Positions 1 through 10,350 of a DNA stretch of 64,000 bases are shown here, one piece after another. Position numbers and translations under genes: made by a program. Source of the stretch: Candolleomyces eurysporus. Lineage: Eukaryota > Basidiomycota > Agaricomycetes > Agaricales > Psathyrellaceae. A model generated the notes under the pieces. It was not told the DNA's origin. It did not search any database and saw nothing but the letters and a program-made list of their open reading frames with translations. Location of the stretch: positions 122,107 to 186,106 of the forward strand of contig JANBPK010000719.1 of assembly GCA_027579435.1 (NCBI GenBank), written 5' to 3'. The first letter of the stretch is position 1, and every line of letters begins with the position of its first letter.

Positions 1-2
1 CT

Positions 3-1705
3 GAACTCATTTGGGAGAGGGTGAAGGGAGGGTTGGGTGTCCCGCCCGAATTGGATATCGATTATGACTTTACGAGGCAACATCAAAGGAGCAATAGCGA
101 AGAGAAGTTGAATGCGAAGATGCGCAAGTTGAGGCAGGAGTTGAGGGATGGAGCGCCGAAGAATCGGTTGGGCCAGAGCGTTAGTCATAATGAGAGTGCA
201 TTGGATGACGAGGAAGAGAGCGAAGAGGAAGAGGATGTGCAGGATAAAGGGACCGGCGGGAAGTGGACCCCGACTACCAACGTCAGGGGAGTCGACAAAC
301 CATCCCCTGCTGGCAGCACTCCGGCTGCAGGCGGGAGGTCGGACTCCGCTCATGAAGTCGGCGGTGTCGTTATCGGCTCGTTTAATAACCCTTCTTCTAT
401 CGACATCGCGACGCAGGGTCCGAGCCCACCTTTGGGTGCTACAACCGAGAATTTGGAGGACGACGATGTTGACGACGACTTCATCTCGATTGAACCTCTG
501 CTTGCACCTTCAGCCGAGTCTATCGGGGCTTTAGGAGCCAACCCACCACCACCTCTGTCTCTCGGAAGCAGCACGCTCCTCGAAGAGGGTCTCGCTTCGG
601 ACACACCTGCTGGTGAGGGTATAGGATTGGGAGACATTGCTGAAGGCGAAGAAGAGGAGGAAGAGGAAGAGCGAGGCGGAGATAACACCGGTACTCAACA
701 AGCTACGAAGACGGAAGAAACCAAGCAAGAGCCCGAGGAAGAGCTTATTCCCCCATCTCAAATCCAAGGACTCAGAATCTTTACGTCGCCTGTACACGCC
801 GCTGGGGCATATGGCGGTGGAGGGCTTTTCGTACCACACCACCAACACCCTTCGAGCCTCTTGCACTCGACGAGCGCTGATGGGTCAACTCCTCCTCATC
901 TGGGTATGATGGCGAGCCCTTTACCCATGACACCTACGGTAGGGGAGGAAGGGACTGGCGGAGGAGGCAGGACGTTGGCTCAGGCACTTGCTTCGGGTGC
1001 GCACGACGTCCAAGCTGCCACGCAGCAATCTCATGTTATATCCCCACCCGCTGGGGGGAACCGCCCTCACTCGCGGACGTCGTCGTTCTCCAGTATCACT
1101 GGTATCAGTATCGGACCGTTCTCAAGATCTGAATCGACAGGGACCTTGGCTGCTCTCATCGCCGCTCAACATCAACAGCAGCTCCACTACGCAGGCAGCG
1201 ATGCAGGGGATAGCGCTGGGTATGCGAGTGATTGGAGTGTAGGTGCCACCGGGGGAGGGAGTGCCAGTGGGAGTGTTGCAGGAGCAGAGGTGGTGGGGGA
1301 AAGGTTGCCTGGGCAGCCGTTGTTTGTGAGCAACTTTGCGAGGCTGAATGGGTGTCCGACGTTGAAAGGAGGGTGAGTACTTTTTCTTTATCCCTATTCT
1401 TTCCCCTGTTTGTTGTGCCATTTACTGATCGGACGCCTAGGGTGCCAAACCCTGCTGTTGAGCGGAGGAGCCATGCACCACCAAGGTTCAAGCTGAAAAG
1501 GACTGGGTCGACGGGCGCTGTGGTGGGCAGTGTACCTAGCTCGAATTTCTTGGGCTCCCATGCGCATCTCGCTAGTGGGCAATCCAAGGCATTGAGCGAT
1601 GTGGAGACTCCGTCCAGTCCCAAAGAGAGGACGTATTCGCATGGGGCGTCGTCGTATGGACAGGGAAAGCCGGGCTCGTGGACTGGGGTCAAGGGGACCA
1701 ATTAG
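3..1705 (+). CDS. 3' part of an acidic low-complexity protein gene, product unknown
   Basis: The reading frame is open from the window edge, so the 5' end of the gene lies outside. Exon 3..1372 is followed by a 68-base intron (GTGAGT at 1373, CCTAG ending at 1440, a CTGAT branch-like motif at about 1424). A last exon runs from 1441 to a TAG at 1703-1705, and the phases match. The protein has an N-terminal charged stretch with DIDYDF and a coiled-coil-like KMRKLRQELRD segment. Long acidic runs (EEESEEEE, EGEEEEEEEE), Ser/Gly/His-rich low-complexity sequence and a basic C-terminus with APPRFKLKR follow. No catalytic motif is visible and I do not recognise the family. Acidic runs plus Ser-rich stretches are compatible with a nuclear or scaffold protein, but that is a guess. 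The splice model is secure; the function is unknown. Confidence 0.75.
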
Positions 1706-2172
1706 TTGTGGAAACGGCTCAACGGTGACGGAGTAAAATATAGGCTTTCTGGAGGGTCTACTGTGAATGTTTAAATGGGTCCGGGAAATTTTGGAATATA
1801 CCAATGTGTAATGTGTAACAATGAATTGTACTACTTGAAGCGTTCGCTGCCGCTTTCTATATGGACGTCGGATGCTGGTTATACAGAAAATGCACTAGTT
1901 CTACGAATGATAGAATGGATTTCAACACCAGAGCATTACAACATTGGGTGCGCAGCCCCTGAGTCAATTTGGGAGTGATTCGACAACAGGACACGTAAAC
2001 ACACGGACAGCCAATATTACACGTATACAGATCTCTACTAGATAGTAGATAGTCGTCGGAAAGCAAGAATCAGAGTCCATGGAAGATAAACGGCAGCCAG
2101 TCGGCAAGGGACGACTGAAGGCCTGCGACGCTCCGAGCTCATACCGGTCTACGTGGAAGGAGATAAATAGCT
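1706..2172. other. intergenic region between convergent genes
   Basis: This holds the 3' flanks of the plus-strand gene ending at 1705 and the minus-strand gene ending at 2173. AT content rises around 1730-1830, as expected for 3' UTRs. The short open frames here have no exon-like splice context. I see no RNA gene or repeat. Confidence 0.5.
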
Positions 2173-2940
2173 TCATTCCCACTTGTTCGCTCTGACTTTC
2201 CAGCCTATAGCAGCAAGCTTTCGAAGCCGACAAATCATATCAATGGAGATAAAAAGTGGGATGACGAAGAAGGGAACGTAGCTCCCCAAGAGAAGTACTC
2301 TCTGAGCCGTCGTCAAGCCTGGCTTCAATAGCACTCCGGAGTGATTTAGACCGCGGACAACCGTCCTCGACCCCTCCGAGACAACAGCACCGACAGAGGG
2401 TGTTGTAAGGAGGACCGCGAGGCAGGGTAGAGTTGTCATTGCTGTTGAAGCGCCGTACGCGACGAGTAGGGGATAGAGGTTCCAAGCGTTGGTTTTATAG
2501 TAGAGATTGTAGGCGCCGTAGAAGAACGTTGGGAGCTGGAAGAGTCTGTATAATCATAATTATCAGTTTCAAATGGAATAACGAAGAGGTAGAGACGAAA
2601 AGGTACGCACGCCTCGGTCCACATGAAGCACCTCAACCACAAAAATTGCTGTTGAACCTCTGGTCCAAAGTACCCTCCGACACTTCCGACCACAGGATCG
2701 TTCGTCATGGTCATGTAAAGGTCGCCGAGATACTTGAACGGCGCCGGGATGAGCCATGCAGGGTAGATGGCTTGTAGGTCGAGGATGATCGTCGCGGGGA
2801 TGTGGATGAGGAAGAACGCGACGTAGATGAGGTCCAATGTCCTGTGCGTGCAGGTCAGGATTTTCGGGCCCAAGGGCTCTGCAGATGAAGGGCCAGGGAG
2901 GGTAGAGGAACCCCCNAGAATGCTTTTCGTCCACAATCAT
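2173..2940 (-). CDS. TMEM97/sigma-2-receptor-like EXPERA-domain membrane protein
   Basis: Two exons, 2611..2940 and 2173..2545, are joined across a 65-base intron (GTGCGT donor, ATACAG acceptor). The N-terminal segment ...RTLDLIYVAFFLIHIPATI matches the first helix of the TMEM97/EXPERA family, whose start typically reads RPLDLxYxxFFxxHIPA. It is followed by a conserved-looking loop (DLQAIYP, NDPVVG), FLWLRCFMWTEA and three more hydrophobic segments. The C-terminus is basic and ends in Lys-Trp-Glu. Known family members are four-helix ER or lysosomal proteins acting in sterol handling. Without its N the ORF is 702 bases (233 residues), somewhat longer than typical. The only ATG upstream (2940) reads into the EXPERA frame only if the N at about 2916, inside a run of Cs, is dropped. 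I therefore read that N as an assembly artefact. Family call is good; the exact start is less certain. Confidence 0.8.
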
Positions 2941-3562
2941 GAGTGCTGCTTGTGAGGAAGACGTGGCGCGGTCACTGATGCAGGCGCGTCGCGTCGGCCT
3001 ATTTTAGTGATGGGCGCCAATGTTTGTCATCAAGCTTCGGTGTGTCGCTGAATGTCGCCGAAGCAAGGATCCTTCAGAAGAGTCAGGCACAAACACTTGT
3101 ACTGAGAGCCGCACAGTCCTATGCGTCCAAGAAATCGAACATTCAAGTGAGTTTCAACCTTTGACCTCGCCTCGAAGGTACGTTGGCTTTTCCTCTTCAC
3201 TCTGCCGAATGCTCAGCCTTCACTGACTGACATTCATTGCAAATTCTTTGCGCTTAGTCCTGACCCTCCGAAGGGGTCCTTCCGGTCACTTGCGATCCCG
3301 ATAAGCTTCCAATGGTAACAACGTCAAATACAACTTTTGGCCCAAAAATTGACCTGAATCTAGAAGCTCAGATCCTCGCCTGAGGCTTGAGTGTCTCAAA
3401 AAAATAAGTACACGTGTATTTGGTAGGGTACGAGTAAAGGCAGGTATGGCTGTACATCTAGATTCTACAATTTAGGAGGTCTATATCTAGGAGGTCTATG
3501 TCTAGTGCTGGAAGATTCAAGGAAAAGAACGTAAGAAAACCAGGCCTCTTGGAGTCCTGATA
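2941..3562. other. intergenic region upstream of the EXPERA gene and downstream of the kinase-like gene
   Basis: No coding exon is supported here. The right part, around 3420-3550, contains short local repeats of the motif tctaggaggtctat. It probably holds the 3' UTR of the kinase-like gene. The left part should contain the EXPERA promoter, but I see no clear TATA motif. Confidence 0.4.
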
Positions 3563-5417
3563 TTAAATGAACCAGCGGCTCTCTGGAGGAATCCATGGGA
3601 AGACCTCTTCACCGCCCAACAAGTTATCGTTATGTTTATCTTCCAGGTTCACGTTGACAAGAACATCAGAACTCTTGCTGATACTTTCTTTTGACAGGTC
3701 GAATTCGAGGATAAAGTCGGGGATATCTTCGACTCGTAACTTCTTCTTTCCGTAGTCGGAGAATGTCAGGTTTTTACTATGGGATTGAGACGAATGCTGA
3801 GCAGATGTGAGAAAGGGAGAAAGGAGGAGAGACATACTTCATCTTGTAATACTGTGTATTCTTAAAGTCAGAGATTTTCAGCCGCTTAGAAACGTTTGGC
3901 TCTAACAGCTGGAGCGATGCGGATCCGGTTCATCAGAAAAAAAAAAAAACGCCGAATGAAGGAGAAATAAACGTACCTGCAGGATAAATTCGACCTGGAA
4001 ATGAGTCGGAATAGCATACTGATGCAAGTACTCCCGTCGATCGTTTTCGCTGCTTTTCGTGAACTTTTCAAAGTCGGCATCTGATTCGAATACGAGCTGC
4101 ATGTGCATAGAGGAGTTAGTATGTCCCTGTATTATCAAGGAAAATATAAGATACACACCTTGTAATGATCATCCCTGCACAACTCCGCCGCAACGCACCC
4201 CAACGCCCAAACATCCACCTCTTTTCCGAAGCCCTTCTTCATCAACATCGACTTCGAACCTTTCCCTTGCTCATCGGAGCCTCTCACCGAAGGAAGCCCA
4301 AGAACCCCTCGCTGCTCGGGTGCCATATACGGCAGAGACCCACAAAACTTGTCCGCATACTGAACCGGGTGACCCTTGAGAGGTTCGTCTGCTGGGTGAA
4401 TGTAAACACAGGAAAAGTCGGATATCTTGACGCAGCCGTCCCAGTCAAGGAGGATATTCGACGGTTTGAGATTACTGTGTATTATACCGCGATTATGAAG
4501 GTGGTCAAGTCCCGTTGCCTAAATTCGATAGAGCGTTAGTCAGTTGATCAAGCCAAGCGAAGCAGAGGAGAGGGTGGAAGGTAGGCACGTACGAGTTGGG
4601 TGATCCAGGATTTCGAGAGTTCGTGCCGAACTGTGTCCGTCACGTCGGCGCGCTCGCGAGTGAGTACGTGTGCCAAGTTGCAACGCAGTAAAGGCTATCA
4701 AGTTCCAAGTCAGCCGGAGGTCGGTCATTGAACACAGGCAGGGGAAGAACATACCATAGCGAAATACCAAGATTGCTTGGCAGCATTGACAAATGCCGCG
4801 TCCAAACCCACAATGCAGTCCCTTGCACTGCAATCTTCCTTTGCGCTAACGGAAAGGCGGGTAAACACGGCCAACTCTCTTCGGAACGTGGTCAAAGAAC
4901 TCTCATCCTTCTTCGAATACGCTCTCAACACCAAGTAATTCCCAAATTCGTGCTGCTTATGAATCTCGGTCGAATGAGTAGCGAGATAAGTCTGCGCGGG
5001 TCCCCCAGTCCGACCCACGAGCTTCTTCATAAGGACAAAGCACTTGTTATGCTGAACACTCGAAGGTATCGGTGCAGACGCTTTCACCTTCACAAAGCCT
5101 AAGGAGTCAGGCTCGGATTCAGCTGCAGTAGGAGTGACGGCCGCAACGGGAATGCAAATGGGAGTGTCTAGCTGCGGAAGACACTCTTCGTCCTGCGGAC
5201 ATCGGTACTTCGCCACAGCACGCTCGAAGTACCATTGGAGTTCGGGTGGCATGCGGACCCCTGACGCCCATAAGTTCTCCTTCTCTGCGTCGTTGCTGGA
5301 TTTACTCTTCTGAGGCCGCGCTATCGCTGGCCTCTTCGTCTCCACAGGCGGGAGGTCAGGTAGATTACTGACGGGGAGAGGGAGGAGTTGTTGGGGTGGA
5401 GGCCTTTGGAACTTCAA
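3563..5417 (-). CDS. kinase-fold protein lacking catalytic residues (probable pseudokinase)
   Basis: Six exons fit with consistent phases: 4755..5417, 4593..4694, 4159..4518, 3977..4096, 3838..3908, 3563..3776. One intron carries a TACTAAC branch site. Order along the protein: Pro-rich N-terminus, a Gly-rich loop (VGRTGGPAQTYLA), the beta3 strand (YLVLRAYSKKDE), a helix-C Glu (FRRELA), the catalytic loop (IIHSNLKPSNILL), the metal-binding loop (ISDFSCV), the APE motif (YMAPEQRG) and the helix-F region (DVWALGCVAAEL). Relative to an active kinase the beta3 Lys appears as Arg, HRD as HSN and DFG as DFS. Known kinases with these changes are usually inactive in phosphotransfer, so a scaffold or regulatory role is inferred. 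The start is unresolved. The frame opens at 5417 without an ATG, the first in-frame Met is at 5252, and an upstream ATG at 5533 could join through a weak GTCGAT donor. Confidence 0.75.
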
Positions 5418-5533
5418 CTCCAGCGCGTTGGGACGCTGCCGAGGTTCGCAGCGCCGGAAGCGAATATCATAGGTTCTGGTTCTTCCGGTGCAGCATTATC
5501 GACAATGGGTGCGAAGGCACTGGTAGGCGCCAT

Positions 5534-6480
5534 GACAATGGGTCAGAGCAGAGAGCAGAGGGGAGACCAAGAGAGGCTGGAAAAGGAACAGGGCTGTGGA
5601 TTGTTGGTTGTGGTTGTGGTCAAAGGCCAGAGAAAGGATTAACCATTCTGAATATTTTCCACAACGTAAAACGTAACCCACGTTCGACCAGAGGACAGCT
5701 TCGCCATTTGGNTAGACAATGGCTGACAGTTGTAATCCCGAATGGGAAGCGCGACAGACAGTTTTAGTAACCGGCGGGTCATTGTGATCCAAAAGAGGAC
5801 ACTCGTGTTCGTGGCCGAGTCGTTATCGTCAATGCAAAGAGCGCCAAGTTGGAGGCCGGCAAGGCGTGCGAGAATCGGCAAGAACTGCTCACGACAATGG
5901 TGACTCATGTGCGCAGCAATTTTCTTCCAACCACGAAGCCTCTCGCTATGTAATAATATATCGCCATGATTTTACGCGCAAGGGTGGTAGCTCTCCTCCT
6001 CTCGATGCAGAATTCAAGAGGAAGTCGATTGACTGAAAATGTAAATCTTCTCTTAGTCCGATTTTCAACCTAAGGGTCACATTGGGATCTACTGCGTCTG
6101 GTCATATCACCAGGTGCCGGTGGATCCTGGATAGCCTCTTTGGAAGAGATACCCGTGCCCCGTGTCCCCGGTCTTGATTCCGTTGAAGACTTGACACTCT
6201 GATCAAAGCTTCGATGCATTTGAAAACCCCTGATCCATCGTACGGCACGCGTTGCAGCAACACTTATCGTTCGAGAAGGGCCAGTCACGCTTGGAGACGG
6301 CCCATCAAGATTCAAGGTTACAGGTACACAATGTCTAGGACGGCCCCTTTCATTCACTGCTCTCATCTACACAAAAAACAATAATGCGCCTGTCTCTGTT
6401 CTTCTTACTCTTGCCCCTCGCAAATCAACACCCGGTGTTGATCCGAGCAGTTGTTTTTTTTACTTGTTAGCTTTTTGCTC
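5534..6480. other. intergenic region with no supported gene
   Basis: This stretch contains an N at about 5712 and several short frames on both strands. The longest is a Ser/Arg-rich minus-strand frame of 98 codons at 6070-6366. It has an ATG but no recognisable motif and no clear splice partners. It should include the promoter of the kinase-like gene and the boundary of the NACHT array on its right side. Confidence 0.35.
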
Positions 6481-6769
6481 TTGAACGCATACAGATATCT
6501 AGAGTAATTGGTAATTGTTGTGTTATTTGCATATCGTGGCATTTTGTCGTAGTTTTCCAAAATCTACTAAGTTATCCTGGACTCGCATCCTTGGGTCCTT
6601 AATCTGCAACAGGAGAATGATGGAACGACGNAACAATGGGGGATAGAGCAACAGAAGGGAGCAGATAGGTACTTGGCAGCGGGGCTCGGAATCGCGGCGT
6701 GAGGCCATAACCGATCATATATCATAGCTCCCCACATCTTGGTCCGCACGAGGAAGAACGCGACGTGGT

Positions 6770-9023
6770 CTAGCGCCTCTCCTTGAAGCCATATCCCTTG
6801 TATCTTTCCTTCCACTTATCAAAATACGATTTCACAATATCTGCCAACTCGTGCTCGTGGAGATCATCCTAAAGTGCATACATAAATTAGTTCAACCCTA
6901 CAGTGAAAAGAGATGAATGATGTCCATACGTTGAGATATTGGATAGCATCAAGTGTAAAGTGCACCAAGCTATGCCAGTTAACAGGGTTGGTCTGATGTA
7001 TCTCAATGTGGGATGAGAGTNTTNCGTCAATTACTTCCCATCCGTTATTGCGGGTGAAATCAATGAGCGATCGACGATCGACGACATATGTGGTTCCGTT
7101 CTTTGAGTAGCGAAACAGTGTCCGTACAATCCTATGAAAGCTCACTGATCGGAAAAGGGACATCGATATCAGCGTCTTGGTCAGGATGTATCACAGCGAC
7201 TCACAGTCATCCAAGAAATCTTCACGTTGAAGGAACTTCCGGAGACAAGACTCTACCACGTACTGGCGAACCCGCATTTCCGAAACGAAGAAGTGCTGAG
7301 CACGAAACTCGCTGTCCAAAAACTCGGAGAACGACTGGTGGTAGAAATGCATCCCCTCCCACAAAGGGGTTTGACGAAGGAAGACGAGTGAGTGCAGGTC
7401 GGAAAAAAGNACTTGATGGCCTCCCTCTTCAAGGCTGATGATTTCATCGAAACTACGAATGTTATCTGAGGCGCCCCCGATGCGGAATTCAGCATTCATC
7501 TGGTGTGCCCGGACAAGTAGAAGAAAATCNCNTCCTTCATTGCTATCAACTGCCTCATACAACTCCTTCGCAGTCGAAAGAATGTTTCTGTAAAGGATGT
7601 CGAGGAGTTCAAATGGCCGANAAGTTTGTTGACCACCCTCGGGAGTCCACTCGATGATTGTCCGCAGTCGATCTACCGGGGAACTACGTCGTTCTGATAC
7701 GTATTTCACCACCGTCGCAGCATAGACAAATTGTCCCGAGGCTGCCGCCACGAGCTTTTCAATGTCTTCCTCTGTGGGCCATTGATGAGACTGCGCTCGG
7801 CGGTCGCGACTTCGACTGCCGATCCCGCNAAGTCGGCTCCATAAATACCGACGAATATCAACCGTGGCATCGTACATGTCGCTGAGNTTGAGATGGTATG
7901 CCTGTTGGTAGAGGTACCCTTNTGGCTCGGAGTCTAGCGCACTACGCATAGCCCATTCTGGCCTGCTGGCTATGAAAATGCGGAAAGGGAGATCGTTGTC
8001 GAGGAGACAGCNTTTGATTGTGGATAGTAGTTCCGCCTGGCTCTCTTCACCGGAACACTCGTCGAGGCCGTCGATCAGGATGGCNTGGGGAAAGGTATTG
8101 CGATCTAGTTCCCCGTTCGCGCAGACATTTTTGAAAGGGCCGACGACGAGGGTGTCCATCTGAATCCGGAGAGTCTTCTTGAAGATGAGTGGGTCTTCTT
8201 CGATAGCCTTTGCANTCGTATCACGAAGGGCGGAATGGCGTAGGCCTAGCTGGCACGCGATGGTCGGTACGATGTGTGTTAAGTTGTTTCGAGTAGGGTC
8301 TCCCGCGTTGAAGAAGAATGCTGAGCCAAGGATATTGGAAGCTGCGCATTTTTCAGCGATCGTCTGCTGTAAGGCTGATTTTCCCGCTCCTGCTGCACCG
8401 GTCATACACAGCAACCGTTGGGGGGATTCACAATCTTGGATCCAATCCATGAGTTCGTTGGTAACCTCGACACGAGTGTCATCATCGCATTTCGGTGGAT
8501 CGAATCGAGCACTCGAGTCGTGAAGAGCATTGGATGCTATGTTTTTCAAGAGCATCTTCCAACCTGTCAATATCAGAGCACATGGTTCAGAGTCGGTCGC
8601 CGAGGAAAATATTGTCAACATACCATCTATCCGGTTACCCTGAACATTTTGGACATTGGATGACGAGTCAATGTTGATCACGTTCTCCACATTAAATCTC
8701 TGTGCGTTTGAGAACATCGATATAGGTCCGGTATGCTCTGCGGGTGATAAGTTTGTTTGGGCGCTTGCGCCTTTGAATGGGGCCACATCGGAATGGGACG
8801 GCAACAGATGCTCGGTTTGGGTGGCCGGGGTCACAGCGCTCACGGTAGAGCCCTCGTGCTTCTGCAACAACGGCGAGGCACCAGATTGTCGAAGCACATC
8901 TTCCACGGTCGGCAGATCATGAGCGATCGGCTGCTCGTCTCTGCGATTCCGTTTGGAGGAGAACAGGGAGCCAAAGCCATCAACGATGGATTTGATGCGG
9001 GTTTCCTTAGGCTTCGGGGGCAT
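6770..9023 (-). CDS. NACHT-domain NLR-like protein, array unit 1 (intact frame)
   Basis: Four exons, 8624..9023, 7205..8563, 6930..7144 and 6770..6868, join in phase to about 690 residues. The first intron (60 bases) is a multiple of three and can be read through. The start is chosen at the Met of MPPKPKET because it is shared by all units; the frame upstream of it is not conserved. Order: basic Ser-rich N-terminus; a short FSNAQRFNVENV segment; a pre-NACHT linker with RFDPPKCDDDTRVEV; Walker A GAAGAGKS near residue 190; Walker B ILIDGLDEC near residue 295; a sensor-like region (FIASRPEWAMR); and a helical tail ending in FKERR. No TPR, WD40 or ankyrin repeats follow. NACHT proteins are STAND ATPases that oligomerise in fungal nonself recognition and cell death; a role here is inferred. 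About a dozen Ns behave as substitutions and do not break the frame. Confidence 0.85.
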
Positions 9024-9429
9024 ATGGGCGGCTACAGCGGTGAGGCTTAGAGCTGGAGAAGGGCTCAGATCTTTGGACCCAGCAGTCACGACATGTGGCG
9101 CACATTCCCGCGCTCGGACCGTCATCTCATTTTCGGAGTACATGGCGCTTATTAGTAGACGCCGGCCTCAGCGAAATAACGACAGGTGGCACGGCTTCGC
9201 CGCCACTGAGCTCGCTACTCCGATGCTTTTTTGGAGGGATATTTCTCACCGGAATGACTCAAACATCAGATGTTAGAGTCGATGGTCTCGGAACTCGTTT
9301 GCTGTAAATCAGCGTTGCACTCCCGAGTCGGAGGGATTCTGTGCAGCTTACAAATGTTATGCACATCTTCTGGAGGCTCAAGGCAAGTCAAGACCCGCTA
9401 CTTAGAGAGCTGGGATTTTCCTGGCGCTC

Positions 9430-9699
9430 CTATGAGCGCAGCAGTTTGGCTTGACATGGTTGAAGCAGCCTGTCTTCCCCCATTATATATCTCTCACTGG
9501 GACTACCCATCTGTCGCCCTCGAATCTCTACCCATCCTCTTATCAGCATTTCAGGGAGCAGAAAAACAGCTGAGGGTGAGAGTGTCATACTTATTGTGCT
9601 GCCTTCTGAGAATTTCCGATTAGCCAAAGCCGATAAGGTGATTTCTTCACGCACCCGTCGCATCAAGTCCGCGTGTTCCTTCGTTGCCTTGAGTGTCAC
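9430..9699 (-). other. conserved spacer open frame upstream of NACHT units
   Basis: A minus-strand frame with the signature KATKEHADLMRRVREEI and EMLIRGWVEIRG is preserved upstream of units 1, 2 (13012-13285) and 3 (16569-16830). It could be a 5' exon of the NACHT genes, part of an older gene, or a promoter region whose conservation only reflects the recent duplication. A TATATAA-like string lies inside it at about 9483. I cannot choose between these readings. Confidence 0.35.
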
Positions 9700-9995
9700 T
9701 CGTCAGTCTTGGCAATGCACCTCTGGATCGTCATCGGCACACAGGAGCCATGGATGATCTTGACGAGGCTATTTCCTTGCACTGTGAAGCACTCGAACTT
9801 CGACCATTCCCCCATCCAGATTGCTCAACGTTATTCAACAGTGTCGAGTCAGCAATGCACACCTGGATCGTCATCTGCGCACAGAAACTATGACTGACCT
9901 TGAGGAGGCCATCTCCTTGCATCGTGAAGCACTCGAACTTTGACCATCTCCTCATTCATCTCACTTATTTTCACTCAACAACCTCGGAATCGCAC
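9699..9995 (+). pseudogene. TPR-like repeat relic, opposite strand to the NACHT genes
   Basis: The plus strand encodes two degenerate tetratricopeptide-like units. One has MDDLDEAISLHCEALELRP and the other MTDLEEAISLHREALEL, separated by a frameshift and a stop and followed by SLNNLGIALL. This is the typical consensus of agaricomycete TPR/CHAT-type proteins (DLEEAIxLHREALELRP spaced about 40 residues apart). No start, no long frame and no flanking domain remain, so this is a decayed fragment. Confidence 0.65.
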
Positions 9996-10350
9996 TATTG
10001 ATTTATTATCGGCTTATAGGAACCACGACTGAAGATTGAACCCGCCGCATAGATGTGTTCGCTCTCGAACGCATGCAGATCTAGGGTAATTGGTAACTGC
10101 TGTGTTATTTGCATGTTGTAGCATTTTGTCGTAGCCCCCAAAATCTACCAAGCTATCCTGGGCTTGCATCCTTGGGTCCTTAATCTGCAACAGGAGAATG
10201 ATGTAACGACATAACGATGGGGGATAGAGCAACAGAAGGGAGCAGATAGGTACTTGGCAGTGGGGCTCGGAATCGCGGCGTGAGGCCATAACCGATCATA
10301 TATCATAGCTCCCCACATCTTGGTGCGCACGAGGAAGGATGGGACGTGGT

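Noticed and set aside
148..866. Open frames on both strands across the first gene
   Set aside because: They overlap the long acidic exon and contain only low-complexity shadows of it.
6070..6366. Possible 98-residue gene on the minus strand
   Set aside because: No motif, no splice partner and no conservation with other parts of the window.
7658..8922. Plus-strand frames repeated in each NACHT unit
   Set aside because: They recur only because the coding strand opposite them is duplicated; the NACHT motifs are on the minus strand.
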